Assembly (NCBI RefSeq): GCF_021228125.1
Contig: NZ_JAJQQS010000030.1
Location: 1 to 43,422 of the forward strand
DNA from: Streptomyces albireticuli
Lineage (GTDB): Bacteria > Actinomycetota > Actinomycetes > Streptomycetales > Streptomycetaceae
DNA: 43,422 nt
Reading direction: 5' to 3'
Shown: positions 1-7,892 of the stretch, piece by piece
How the letters are laid out: every line of letters begins with the position of its first letter
How positions within the stretch are numbered: position 1 is the first letter of the stretch
Made by a program: the position numbers and the translations under genes
Notes under the pieces: generated by a model
What the model was told of the DNA's origin: nothing
The model's input: only the letters and a program-made list of their open reading frames with translations
Database searches by the model: none

Positions 1-1
1 A

Positions 2-120
2 GTTTCGGTGGTCATAGCGTTAGGGAAACGCCCGGTTACATTCCGAACCCGGAAGCTAAGCCTTTCAGCGCCGATGGTACTGCATGGGGGACCGTGTGGG
101 AGAGTAGGACGCCGCCGAAC
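2..120 (+). rRNA. rrf: 5S ribosomal RNA
   Basis: The sequence matches the actinobacterial 5S rRNA pattern: a GTTTCGGTGG 5' end that pairs with the CCGCCGAAC 3' end, the internal CCGAACCCGGAAG loop, and the GGGAGAGTAGG segment near the 3' end. The complete gene appears to be present, since the window opens one base before it. It is the last gene of an rrn operon; the 16S and 23S genes must lie to the left, outside the window. Exact ends are judged from the terminal stem. Confidence 0.93.
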
Positions 121-128
121 AAATTTTG

Positions 129-174
129 AAGAAAGCCCCTTGGGGACCGAATTCGGTCCCCAAGGGGCTTTCTT
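129..174 (+). terminator. Perfect 46-bp palindromic terminator of the rrn operon
   Basis: Two 23-base arms are perfect reverse complements of each other and meet at a central GAATTC. The palindrome starts nine bases after the 5S gene and ends in TT. An RNA hairpin with this stem would end rrn transcription before the cardiolipin synthase gene. Confidence 0.85.
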
Positions 175-278
175 GCGTTTCCCCTTCTTCCCCGCCGACC
201 CCTCTGCACGGCCCGCCCCGGGCTGAGGGTAGGGTCATGGGGCATCGTTGGTACATTTCCCCCACAGGAGGCCCCCGG

Positions 279-887
279 GTGGAGGTCCAGGAGACGCGAG
301 TCCAGACCGACCGTGTCCTCACCATCCCGAACATCCTCAGCATGGCGCGCCTCGTCGGTGTCCCACTCTTCCTGTGGCTGATCCTCCGGCCGGTCATCGA
401 CGGCCACAACAGCGACGGATGGGCACTGCTGGTGCTCGCGCTGAGCGGCGTCAGCGACTACCTCGACGGAAAGCTCGCCCGGCGCTGGAATCAGATCAGC
501 AGCCTCGGCCGGCTCCTCGACCCCGCCGCCGACCGGCTCTACATCCTTTCCACCCTCGTGGGCCTCACCTGGAGGGAGATCCTTCCGCTCTGGATGACCG
601 CGGCACTCCTCGCGCGCGAGGCGATGCTCCTGGTCATGGTGTGGATTCTGCGACGTCACGGCTATCCACCGCCGCAGGTCAACTTCCTCGGGAAGGCCGC
701 GACCTTCAATCTGATGTACGCGTTCCCGTTGCTGCTTCTCAGTGACGGTGGCGGCTGGCTGGGCTCACTCGCCGCGATTTTCGGATGGGCGTTCGCCGGA
801 TGGGGTACAACCCTGTATTGGTGGGCAGGGATCCTCTATGTGGTCCAGGTCCGCCGCCTAGTGAAGGCGGATCGCAAGTCCGACTGA
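279..887 (+). CDS. Eukaryote-type cardiolipin synthase (CDP-alcohol phosphatidyltransferase)
   Basis: Integral membrane enzyme of about 202 residues. The complete CDP-alcohol phosphotransferase signature D-x2-DG-x2-AR-x8-G-x3-D-x3-D is present with D60, D63, G64, A67, R68, G77, D81 and D85. Hydrophobic segments surround it, as in this family. The GTG start at 279 is chosen because AGGAGG lies seven bases upstream; an upstream in-frame extension would run into the rrn terminator. From established knowledge, the S. coelicolor protein I recall at this locus condenses CDP-diacylglycerol with phosphatidylglycerol to make cardiolipin. The motif alone cannot separate that from phosphatidylglycerophosphate synthase, so the substrate rests on synteny. 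It is followed by manC after a hairpin-containing gap. Confidence 0.82.
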   Translation: MEVQETRVQTDRVLTIPNILSMARLVGVPLFLWLILRPVIDGHNSDGWALLVLALSGVSDYLDGKLARRWNQISSLGRLLDPAADRLYILSTLVGLTWREILPLWMTAALLAREAMLLVMVWILRRHGYPPPQVNFLGKAATFNLMYAFPLLLLSDGGGWLGSLAAIFGWAFAGWGTTLYWWAGILYVVQVRRLVKADRKSD

Positions 888-915
888 CCTCGCCGGAGTT
901 CCGGAGCCTTACCAG

Positions 916-950
916 GGCCGGTTGCCGTATGTGAGATACGCAGACCGGCC
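916..950 (+). terminator. Hairpin between cardiolipin synthase and manC
   Basis: GGCCGGT at 916-922 pairs with ACCGGCC at 944-950. Inside it TGC/GCA and GTAT/ATAC also pair, with single-base bulges, around a GTGAG loop. It begins 28 bases after the upstream stop. No T-run follows, as is usual in Streptomyces, so it may be a terminator or a structured leader of manC. Confidence 0.5.
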
Positions 951-1003
951 GGGGCGCGTGCAGTCGGAAATGACCGTCGTCTCCCGAGGAGGACGCTTCC
1001 GAC

Positions 1004-3499
1004 ATGAAGGCCGTCGTGATGGCCGGCGGTGAGGGCACGCGCCTTCGCCCCATGACCTCGAGCATGCCCAAGCCGCTCCTGCCGGTGGCCAACCGGCCGA
1101 TCATGGAGCATGTGCTGCGACTGCTCAAGCGGCACGGACTCACCGAGACCGTCGTGACCGTGCAGTTCCTCGCCTCCCTCGTCAAGAACTACTTCGGCGA
1201 CGGCGAGGAACTGGGCATGGAGCTCACCTACGCCAATGAGGAAAAGCCACTCGGCACGGCGGGCAGCGTCAAGAACGCCGAGGAGGCGCTCAAGGACGAT
1301 GCCTTCCTGGTGATCTCCGGGGACGCCCTCACCGATTTCGACCTCACCGATCTGATCCGTTTCCACAAGGAGAAGGGCGCCCTCGTCACCGTCTGTCTGA
1401 CGCGGGTGCCCAACCCCCTGGAATTCGGCATCACCATCGTCGACGAGAGCGGCAAGGTCGACCGCTTCCTCGAGAAGCCCACCTGGGGCCAGGTCTTCTC
1501 CGACACCGTGAACACCGGCATCTACGTCATGGAGCCGGAGGTCTTCGACTACGTCGAGGCCGATGTGCCCGTCGACTGGTCGGGCGATGTCTTCCCGCAG
1601 CTGATGAAGGAGGGCAAACCCGTCTTCGGGTACGTCGCCGAGGGCTACTGGGAGGACGTCGGCACCCACGAGAGCTACGGCAAGGCCCAGGCCGACGTCC
1701 TCGAGGGAAGAGTCGACGTCGACATAGACGGTTTCGAGATCTCCCCCGGAGTCTGGGTCGCCGAAGGCGCGGAGGTCCACCCCGACGCCGTGCTGCGCGG
1801 CCCCCTCTACATCGGCGACTACGCGAAGGTCGAGGCCGGCGCCGAGATCCGTGAGCACACCGTCGTGGGCTCCAACGTCGTCGTCAAGAGCGGCGCCTTC
1901 CTCCACAAGGCCGTCGTCCACGACAACGTCTACGTCGGCCAGCAGTGCAATCTGCGCGGCTGCGTCGTCGGCAAGAACACCGACATCATGCGCGCCGCCC
2001 GGATCGAGGACGGAGCCGTCATCGGGGACGAGTGCCTGATCGGTGAGGAATCGATTATCCAGGGCAATGTCCGCGTCTACCCCTTCAAGACCGTCGAGGC
2101 CGGAGCCTTCGTCAACACCTCGGTGATCTGGGAGTCCCGCGGCCAGGCGCACCTCTTCGGCGCCCGCGGGGTGTCGGGCATCCTCAATGTGGAGATCACC
2201 CCGGAGCTCGCGGTGCGGCTCGCCGGAGCGTACGCCACCACGCTCAAGAAGGGCTCGACGGTCACCACGGCCCGCGACCACTCCCGCGGCGCCCGGGCGC
2301 TCAAACGGGCGGTGATCTCCGCGCTCCAGGCCAGCGCCATAGACGTCCGTGACCTGGAAAACGTCCCGCTGCCCGTCGCCCGTCAGCAGACCGCCCGGGG
2401 CAGCGCCGGCGGCATCATGATCCGTACCTCGCCCGGGGTGCCGGACTCCGTGGACATCATGTTCTTCGACGAGCGCGGCGCCGACCTCTCCCAGGCCGGC
2501 CAGCGCAAGCTCGACCGCGTCTACGCCCGCCAGGAGTACCGGCGCGCCTTCCCCGGCGAGATCGGCGACCTGTCCTTCCCCTCCAGCGTCTACGACTCCT
2601 ACACCGGCTCCCTGCTGCGGTCCGTGGACACCAGCGGGGTCGCCGAGGCCGGGCTCAAGGTCGTGGTCGACGCGTCGAACGGCAGCGCCGGCCTCGTCCT
2701 GCCCAGCCTCCTCGGCCGGCTCGGCGTGGACGCCTTCACCATCAACCCCGGCCTCGACGAGGCACGCCCGACCGAGACCGCCGAGACCCGCCGCTCCGGT
2801 CTGGTCCGGCTCGGCGAGATCGTGGCATCGGCGCGGGCCGCCTTCGGGGTGCGGTTCGACCCGGTGGGCGAGCGGATCTCGCTCGTGGACGAGCGCGGCC
2901 GCATCGTCGAGGACGACCGGGCCCTGCTCGTCCTCCTCGACCTGGTCGCCGCCGAGCGCCGCAGCGGCAAAGTGGCGCTGCCGGTGACCACGACCCGTAT
3001 CGCCGAGCAGGTGGCCGCGTACCACGGCACCCAGGTGGAGTGGACGACGACGTCACCCGACGACCTCACCAGGGTCGGCCGCGCCGAGACGACGATCTTC
3101 GGCGGGGACGGGCGCGGCGGGTTCATCGTGCCCGAGTCCAGCAGTGTCTTCGACGGCACCGCCGCCTTCGTACGGCTCATCGGGCTGGTGGCCCGCACTC
3201 AGCTCACGCTCAGCCAGATAGACGCCCGCATCCCCCGGGCCCATGTGCTGCGCCGGGACCTGGCGACGCCGTGGGCCGTCAAGGGGCTCGTCATGCGGCA
3301 CGTCGTCGAGGCGGCCGGGGGCCGCTCGGTGGACACCACCGACGGCGTCCGGGTGGTCGAGGCCGACGGCCGCTGGGTGATGGTCCTGCCCGACCCGGCC
3401 GAGGCCGTGACACACCTGTGGGCGGAAGGGCCTGACGACGCCTCGGCCCAGGCACTGCTCGACGAGTGGTCGGCGGTCGTGGACGGCGCCGGGCGCTGA
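1004..3499 (+). CDS. manC: GDP-mannose pyrophosphorylase fused to a degenerate phosphomannomutase-like module (ManC family)
   Basis: An 831-residue three-part protein. Residues 1 to about 235 are a nucleotidyltransferase with the GGEGTRLRP...PKPLLPV signature at the N terminus. About 250-355 is a left-handed beta-helix of hexapeptide repeats. The rest resembles phosphomannomutase/GlmM. The first two parts fit synthesis of GDP-mannose from mannose-1-phosphate, which feeds glycolipid and protein mannosylation. The mutase part has lost its chemistry: the TASHNP phosphoserine loop reads RTSPGV around S476, the metal loop DGDxDR reads DPVGER at 619-624, and the sugar loop reads GGDGRGG. ATG at 1004 has CGAGGAGG upstream. 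A strong terminator follows. The nucleotidyltransferase call is firm; the exact sugar is from memory of the syntenic S. coelicolor manC. Confidence 0.82.
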   Translation: MKAVVMAGGEGTRLRPMTSSMPKPLLPVANRPIMEHVLRLLKRHGLTETVVTVQFLASLVKNYFGDGEELGMELTYANEEKPLGTAGSVKNAEEALKDDAFLVISGDALTDFDLTDLIRFHKEKGALVTVCLTRVPNPLEFGITIVDESGKVDRFLEKPTWGQVFSDTVNTGIYVMEPEVFDYVEADVPVDWSGDVFPQLMKEGKPVFGYVAEGYWEDVGTHESYGKAQADVLEGRVDVDIDGFEISPGVWVAEGAEVHPDAVLRGPLYIGDYAKVEAGAEIREHTVVGSNVVVKSGAFLHKAVVHDNVYVGQQCNLRGCVVGKNTDIMRAARIEDGAVIGDECLIGEESIIQGNVRVYPFKTVEAGAFVNTSVIWESRGQAHLFGARGVSGILNVEITPELAVRLAGAYATTLKKGSTVTTARDHSRGARALKRAVISALQASAIDVRDLENVPLPVARQQTARGSAGGIMIRTSPGVPDSVDIMFFDERGADLSQAGQRKLDRVYARQEYRRAFPGEIGDLSFPSSVYDSYTGSLLRSVDTSGVAEAGLKVVVDASNGSAGLVLPSLLGRLGVDAFTINPGLDEARPTETAETRRSGLVRLGEIVASARAAFGVRFDPVGERISLVDERGRIVEDDRALLVLLDLVAAERRSGKVALPVTTTRIAEQVAAYHGTQVEWTTTSPDDLTRVGRAETTIFGGDGRGGFIVPESSSVFDGTAAFVRLIGLVARTQLTLSQIDARIPRAHVLRRDLATPWAVKGLVMRHVVEAAGGRSVDTTDGVRVVEADGRWVMVLPDPAEAVTHLWAEGPDDASAQALLDEWSAVVDGAGR

Positions 3500-3504
3500 C
3501 GCCC

Positions 3505-3543
3505 CGACCCGCCGGGCCCCGGCTCACCGGGCCCGGCGGGTCG
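3505..3543 (+). terminator. Terminator after manC
   Basis: A 15-bp perfect stem (3505-3519 with 3529-3543) and a nine-base loop, six bases after the manC stop, followed by CGTTCTT. It separates manC from the DUF881 operon. Confidence 0.8.
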
Positions 3544-3623
3544 CGTTCTTCTCCGTATCCGGGATCCGGCACGCCGGTGGGGCCATTGGGAGACGGCACC
3601 CCCGACGTGCGACGATGTGCGGC

Positions 3624-4514
3624 ATGTCGCAGCAGCCCCCCGTTCGGAGGACGGCAACGCCGTCCCCGCGCCCCGATGCCTCGATGTCGCTGCTGACCAA
3701 TGTGATGGACCACAGCCTCGACGAGGGCTACGCGGAGGCGGCCGCCCGGCGTGCCGCGGAGGGCGGGCAGAAGCTGCCCACCGCCCTGCGCGCCAAGTTG
3801 GGGCTCGCGGCCGCGCTGCTGCTCGCCGCGGTGGTGGTGACGCTGGGCGCGGCCCAGGCGCGGATATCGGCTCCGACACTGGCCAAGGAGCGCCAGCAGC
3901 TCATCGACCGGATCCAGAAGGAGTCCTCCGACGCGGACGCGCTCCAGAAGAACGTCGACACCCTCCGGGACGCCGTCGGCACCAAGCAGCGCGACGTGCT
4001 GGAGAAACACGGCGGGGACAAGGCCGACTTGGTGGCCCTGCTCGCCGGGGCCACCGCCGTGCAGGGGCCCGGCCTCAAGCTGGTCGTCGACGACGCCAAG
4101 CAGACCAAGCAGAGCGGTGCCGGCGGACCGCGCGAGAGCAGCGGCTTCTCCGACACGGGCCGGGTGCGCGACCGCGACATGCAACGGATCGTCAACGGCC
4201 TGTGGCAGTCGGGGGCGGAGGCGATCGCGGTGAACGGGCAGCGGCTGACGGCGCTGTCCGCGATCAGGGCCGCCGGTGACGCCATACTGGTCGACAACAA
4301 GCCGCTGCCGCCGCCGTACACGGTGCTGGCGGTCGGGGACGGAGAGCGGCTGGTCACGGCCTTTCAGCGGAGCGCCGACGGGCACTACCTCCGCGCTCTC
4401 CAGGAGGGCTTCGGGGTTCGCACGAGCATCTCCGCCCAGAGCGAGGTCCGGCTGCCGGCCGCGCCGAGCCTGATCGTACGTAACGCAAAGCCGCAGGGGA
4501 AGGGCACATCGTGA
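3624..4514 (+). CDS. DUF881 family membrane protein, first of operon
   Basis: About 296 residues. A cytoplasmic N-terminal part of about 55 residues is followed by one transmembrane helix (LGLAAALLLAAVVVTLGAAQ). A coiled-coil region rich in K, E, Q and D comes next, then the DUF881 domain with the typical GPGLKLVVDD and GAEAIAVNGQRL blocks. DUF881 proteins (YlxW/YlxX type in Bacillus) are predicted extracytoplasmic proteins encoded near division genes; their function is unknown. ATG at 3624 is preferred over ATG at 3615 because it opens an ordinary polar N terminus; neither has a strong Shine-Dalgarno. Its stop overlaps the start of the small basic protein gene (GTGA), which shows translational coupling. 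Confidence 0.85.
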   Translation: MSQQPPVRRTATPSPRPDASMSLLTNVMDHSLDEGYAEAAARRAAEGGQKLPTALRAKLGLAAALLLAAVVVTLGAAQARISAPTLAKERQQLIDRIQKESSDADALQKNVDTLRDAVGTKQRDVLEKHGGDKADLVALLAGATAVQGPGLKLVVDDAKQTKQSGAGGPRESSGFSDTGRVRDRDMQRIVNGLWQSGAEAIAVNGQRLTALSAIRAAGDAILVDNKPLPPPYTVLAVGDGERLVTAFQRSADGHYLRALQEGFGVRTSISAQSEVRLPAAPSLIVRNAKPQGKGTS

Positions 4515-4843
4515 TCGCCGTATTGGGCCTCGTCGTGGGAGTCGTGGTCGGACTTGTCGTCCGCCCCGTGGTGCCGACGGCGGTCGAGCCCTATCTGCCC
4601 ATCGCCGTCGTGGCGGCACTCGACGCGGTGTTCGGCGGGCTCCGCGCGATGCTCGACGGCATCTTCGACGACAAGGTGTTCGTCGTCTCCTTCCTGTCCA
4701 ACGTGGTGGTGGCCGCGCTGATCGTCTTCCTCGGCGACAAGCTCGGCGTCGGGGCGCAGCTGTCCACCGGCGTCGTGGTCGTCCTGGGCATCCGGATCTT
4801 CTCCAACGCGGCCGCCATCCGGCGGCACGTCTTCCGGGCGTGA
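4511..4843 (+). CDS. sbp: Small basic membrane protein (DUF1290, Sbp family)
   Basis: A 110-residue protein that is almost entirely hydrophobic, with about three membrane segments. It has the family features VGLVVRPVVP near the start, AALDAVFGGLRAMLDG in the middle, and RIFSNAAAIRRHVFRA at the C terminus. Bacillus sbp sits upstream of ftsA-ftsZ next to DUF881 genes; the role is not established. GTG at 4511 overlaps the previous stop by four bases, and its own TGA overlaps the next GTG by four bases. The three genes are therefore one tightly coupled operon, which suggests one membrane complex. Confidence 0.88.
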   Translation: MIAVLGLVVGVVVGLVVRPVVPTAVEPYLPIAVVAALDAVFGGLRAMLDGIFDDKVFVVSFLSNVVVAALIVFLGDKLGVGAQLSTGVVVVLGIRIFSNAAAIRRHVFRA

Positions 4844-6045
4844 GCGGGATGAGCACCGACGACACCCCGGAGGAGCCGGGGCGCGACGAGAAGCCCGCCG
4901 GAGCGTCCGGAGTCCGGTCCGCCGGTACGCCGGGCGGGACGGCCGCCGAAGGCCCCTCCGGGGCCCCCGGGGGCGTTCCGGCCGACGGCGCCGGGGAGGC
5001 GTCCGCCGACGCCTCTGCCGGCGAGCCCGGCGCGGAGCCGGGGAAGGAGCGGAAGGCCGCGAAGCGGCCGGGAAAGCCGGAGTCGCCGCGTCCGCCGGCG
5101 AAGGCCGGCGAGCCGGAGCGGCCGGCCGGGGCCGTAACCCCGGAGCCGGGCCGCGCAACGGAAGCGGAATCGGAGGCCGGTCCCGAGACGAAGGCCGGGC
5201 CCGAGGCCGTGCCGGGTCCCGAGCCGGTGGCCGGTCCCGCGGCCGGTCCCTCGGCCGAGGAGGATTCCGGGCCGCTGCCGGGGTCCGCGCACGAGATCCC
5301 GCCCTCACCACCCGAGGCCGTTCCCCTGACGGGCCGTCAGCGCCTGGTGAACGGTCTGTGGCCGCCGCGGGTGACCCGGGCCCAGCTGACCGTCGCCGTG
5401 CTGCTCTGCGTGCTCGGCCTCGGCCTAGCCATCCAGGTCCGTTCGACCAACGACACCAGCGCCCTGCGCGGCGCCCGCCAGGAGGACCTCGTCCGGATCC
5501 TGGACGAGCTGGACAACCGCACCAAGCGGCTGGAGGACGAGAAGCGGCGGCTGGAGGGGCAGCGCACCGAGCTGGAGAGCAGCTCCAACCAGGCCGCGGA
5601 GGCCCGCAAGCAGACCGCGCAGAAGGAACAGCAGCTCGGGGTCCTCGCGGGTACCGTGGCGGCCGAGGGACCCGGCATCGAGCTCACGGTGAGCGATCCC
5701 AAGGGGGCGGTCGAGCCGGACAAACTGCTCGACGCGCTCCAGGAGCTGCGCGCCGCGGGAGCGGAGGCGATCCAGATCAACGACGTACGGATCGCCGCCG
5801 ACACCTATTTCTCGGGCGCGGCGGGGAAGGTGGAGATCGATGGCAAAAAGGTCTCCCAGCCCTACCGGTTCAAGGTGATCGGCAAGCCGCAGGACCTGGA
5901 GCCGGCCCTGAACATCCCCGGAGGAACGGTGCAGACTCTGGAGAAGGAGCGGGCGGGCATCACGGTCCAGCGGTCTGAGAAGATCATTGTCGATGCCTTG
6001 CGCCCGGCGAAGCGGCCTGACTACGCTCGGTCGTCATCGCAGTGA
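4840..6045 (+). CDS. DUF881 family protein with long disordered N terminus
   Basis: About 401 residues from the GTG at 4840; ATG at 4849 is an alternative. The first 155 residues are a low-complexity region rich in Pro, Gly, Ala and Glu with many E-x-G-P units. A transmembrane helix follows (LTVAVLLCVLGLGLAIQV). Next come a strongly charged coiled coil (about residues 215-265) and the DUF881 domain (GPGIELTV, GAEAIQINDVRIAA). It is the third gene of the DUF881-Sbp-DUF881 operon. The predicted topology has the acidic tail inside the cell and the coiled coil and domain outside. The long tail is unusual beside its shorter paralogue at 3624 and could be a scaffold. Function unknown. Confidence 0.84.
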   Translation: MSGMSTDDTPEEPGRDEKPAGASGVRSAGTPGGTAAEGPSGAPGGVPADGAGEASADASAGEPGAEPGKERKAAKRPGKPESPRPPAKAGEPERPAGAVTPEPGRATEAESEAGPETKAGPEAVPGPEPVAGPAAGPSAEEDSGPLPGSAHEIPPSPPEAVPLTGRQRLVNGLWPPRVTRAQLTVAVLLCVLGLGLAIQVRSTNDTSALRGARQEDLVRILDELDNRTKRLEDEKRRLEGQRTELESSSNQAAEARKQTAQKEQQLGVLAGTVAAEGPGIELTVSDPKGAVEPDKLLDALQELRAAGAEAIQINDVRIAADTYFSGAAGKVEIDGKKVSQPYRFKVIGKPQDLEPALNIPGGTVQTLEKERAGITVQRSEKIIVDALRPAKRPDYARSSSQ

Positions 6046-6235
6046 GGCGGGCGGGCATGGGGGCTTCACGCGGAGGCCACGAGGTTGCGGGGGGTCGGCG
6101 CACCAAGTCGAGGGTGCGTGGTGGAAACTGTCTGTTGACCACGGACGTTGTATGGATGTCCAGGTCGGACGGTGTGTGCATCGAGGGTTTGTCCTGCCCC
6201 ACGGGCGGGTCTGTTTCGGTCAAGGGGAATCGCCC

Positions 6236-7012
6236 GTGAAGTTGTTTGCGAAGTTGTTCGGCAAGAGCGCACGCCAGGAGGGCGGCAACGCCCGCCACCG
6301 GGCGTCGCGCCCCGCGGAAGGCGGGGAAGGCACCCAGGAAGGGCGCCCGCTGTTCCGGGACCAGGTGGGTGGGTCCGGCGATGTCCAGCACGGACACGGC
6401 GGGTCCGCTGTTGACCCCGCCGCAGGTGGGCCCATAGGTTTCGGAGCACCAGCGACCTCAAGCGCGGCTGGAGGGTATGCCTTGCCGGTATGTACGAGGT
6501 GCGGCCACCGGAACGCCGAGGCCAGCCGGTTCTGCTCCAACTGCGGCGCGCCGCTGCGGCCGGGTGCCGTCGCCGAGCGTGCCTCGGAGACCACGTCGAC
6601 GATCTCCATCTCCGGTCTCGAGGCGTACGACTCGGAGGCCACCGGCCAGACGCCGATCCCGACGCTCTCGCCCGAGGCGCAGGCGGCGGTCGACGCCCTT
6701 CCGCTGGGCTCCGCCCTCCTGGTGGTGCGCCGCGGCCCGAACTCGGGCAGCCGCTTCCTGTTGGACGGCGATCTGACCACGGCGGGCCGGCACCCGCAGA
6801 GCGACATCTTCCTGGACGACGTGACGGTCTCCCGGCGCCACGTGGAGTTCCGCAGAGGCCAGGACGGCGGCTTCACCGTCGCCGACGTCGGCAGCCTCAA
6901 CGGCACCTACGTCAACCGTGAGCGGATCGACTCGGTCGCCCTCCAGAACGGCGACGAGGTGCAGATCGGCAAGTACCGTCTGGTCTTCTACGGCAGCCAG
7001 CGAGGCATCTGA
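6236..7012 (+). CDS. garA: FHA-domain signalling protein, GarA/OdhI-like, with zinc ribbon
   Basis: A 258-residue protein. A basic, Gly-rich N terminus leads to a zinc ribbon (C86, C89, C100, C103). A short segment with the ETTS phospho-acceptor motif (118-121) precedes a C-terminal FHA domain (about 160-250) carrying GR (184-185), SRRH (199-202) and LNGTYVN. In mycobacteria and corynebacteria GarA/OdhI is phosphorylated by Ser/Thr kinases on this ETTT/ETTS motif and then stops inhibiting 2-oxoglutarate metabolism enzymes. The zinc ribbon and the roughly 115-residue N terminus are additional to the short mycobacterial form. GTG at 6236 has AAGGGGA upstream; in-frame codons further upstream overlap the DUF881 gene and are unlikely. 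ftsR follows, a neighbour pair conserved across actinobacteria. Confidence 0.85.
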   Translation: MKLFAKLFGKSARQEGGNARHRASRPAEGGEGTQEGRPLFRDQVGGSGDVQHGHGGSAVDPAAGGPIGFGAPATSSAAGGYALPVCTRCGHRNAEASRFCSNCGAPLRPGAVAERASETTSTISISGLEAYDSEATGQTPIPTLSPEAQAAVDALPLGSALLVVRRGPNSGSRFLLDGDLTTAGRHPQSDIFLDDVTVSRRHVEFRRGQDGGFTVADVGSLNGTYVNRERIDSVALQNGDEVQIGKYRLVFYGSQRGI

Positions 7013-7016
7013 TCCT

Positions 7017-7037
7017 CCCCCGGACGACGTCCGGGGG
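7017..7037 (+). terminator. Hairpin between garA and ftsR
   Basis: CCCCCGGACG at 7017-7026 is the perfect complement of CGTCCGGGGG at 7028-7037. It lies four bases after the FHA stop and could end or attenuate transcription into ftsR, which starts at 7055. Confidence 0.6.
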
Positions 7038-7054
7038 GACCTCCAGGAAGGGCC

Positions 7055-7840
7055 ATGCTTCGAACTCCGTCGGGCGGTGCCGGATCCTCCGGCACCGCCG
7101 GCCCGGGCGGGCGGCTGGTGAGCATCGGCACGGTGCTCAATCTGCTGCGTGACGAGTTCCCCGAGGTCACCATCTCCAAGATCCGTTTCCTGGAGGCGGA
7201 GGGCCTGGTGGAGCCGCAGCGCACCCCGTCCGGCTATCGCAAGTTCAGCGAGGCGGACGTGGAGCGTCTCGGTTACGTCCTGCGGATGCAGCGGGACCAC
7301 TATCTGCCGCTGAAAGTCATCAGGGAGCACCTCGACGCGCTCGCCAGGGGGGAGCAGGCCCAGCTCCCCGCCCCCGGCAAGCCCCGGGACGCCCTGGGCG
7401 CCCTGGAGGCCGGGGCCGAGGGCGCGGCGAGCCTGGAGGACCCGGCGCGGGCGGGTTCGGGGCGCCCCACGGCGGCCCGGATCGGCCGCGCGGAGCTGCT
7501 GAGCGCCACCGGCGTCACGGAGAGTGAGCTGGTGGAGTGGGAGTCGTACGGCCTGATCGCCGCCCACCCGGACGGCGGATTCCACGCCGACTCCGTCGCG
7601 GTGGCGAAGCTCGTCGCCGACCTGGGCCGTTTCGGTCTGGAGCCCCGTCATCTGCGCGCCATGCGGGCCGCCGCCGACCGCCAGGCCGACCTGGTCGAAC
7701 AGCTGGTCGCACCGCTGCGCAGGCACCGCAACCCCCAGACCAGGGCGCATGCGGAGGCCACCGCGCGCGAGCTCGCGGCGCTGTCCGTAAGGCTCCACGC
7801 GGCGCTTGTGCAGGCCGCTCTGCGCGCGGGTTCGCACTGA
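7055..7840 (+). CDS. ftsR: MerR-family regulator FtsR
   Basis: A 261-residue DNA-binding protein. A Gly-rich N terminus is followed by a MerR winged helix-turn-helix (about 22-92) with SIGTVLNLL, ISKIRFLEAEGLVEP and SGYRKF, the usual family blocks. A second helical segment with another HTH-like stretch (ATGVTESELVEWESYGLI) makes up the C-terminal half. This is the architecture of FtsR, known in Corynebacterium as an activator of ftsZ. Its place directly after a GarA/OdhI-type FHA gene supports that name. It probably links to division; the targets in this organism are not visible here. The ATG at 7055 has AGGAAGG upstream. Confidence 0.85.
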   Translation: MLRTPSGGAGSSGTAGPGGRLVSIGTVLNLLRDEFPEVTISKIRFLEAEGLVEPQRTPSGYRKFSEADVERLGYVLRMQRDHYLPLKVIREHLDALARGEQAQLPAPGKPRDALGALEAGAEGAASLEDPARAGSGRPTAARIGRAELLSATGVTESELVEWESYGLIAAHPDGGFHADSVAVAKLVADLGRFGLEPRHLRAMRAAADRQADLVEQLVAPLRRHRNPQTRAHAEATARELAALSVRLHAALVQAALRAGSH

Positions 7841-7880
7841 CCGGCGAGTGCCCGACTACCCAAACCTGCCGGGCACGTCC

Positions 7881-7886
7881 TAGGGT
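7881..7886 (+). promoter_or_regulatory. -10 element of a probable leaderless transcript
   Basis: TAGGGT ends six bases before the GTG at 7893, so transcription would begin at or next to the start codon. The -35 region (TACCCA, 18-base spacing) is weak. No Shine-Dalgarno is present, which agrees with leaderless translation. Confidence 0.5.
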
Positions 7887-7892
7887 TGCTGT

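Noticed and set aside
836..3025. Long open frame on the minus strand (729 codons) opposite manC
   Set aside because: It mirrors the codon bias of manC, which has clear domain signatures; the predicted protein is Asp/Gly/Val-rich with no recognisable domain and no ribosome-binding site.
6135..6156. TTGACC and TATGGAT upstream of garA as a promoter
   Set aside because: The spacing between them is only about ten bases, and neither has a partner at 16-19 bases.
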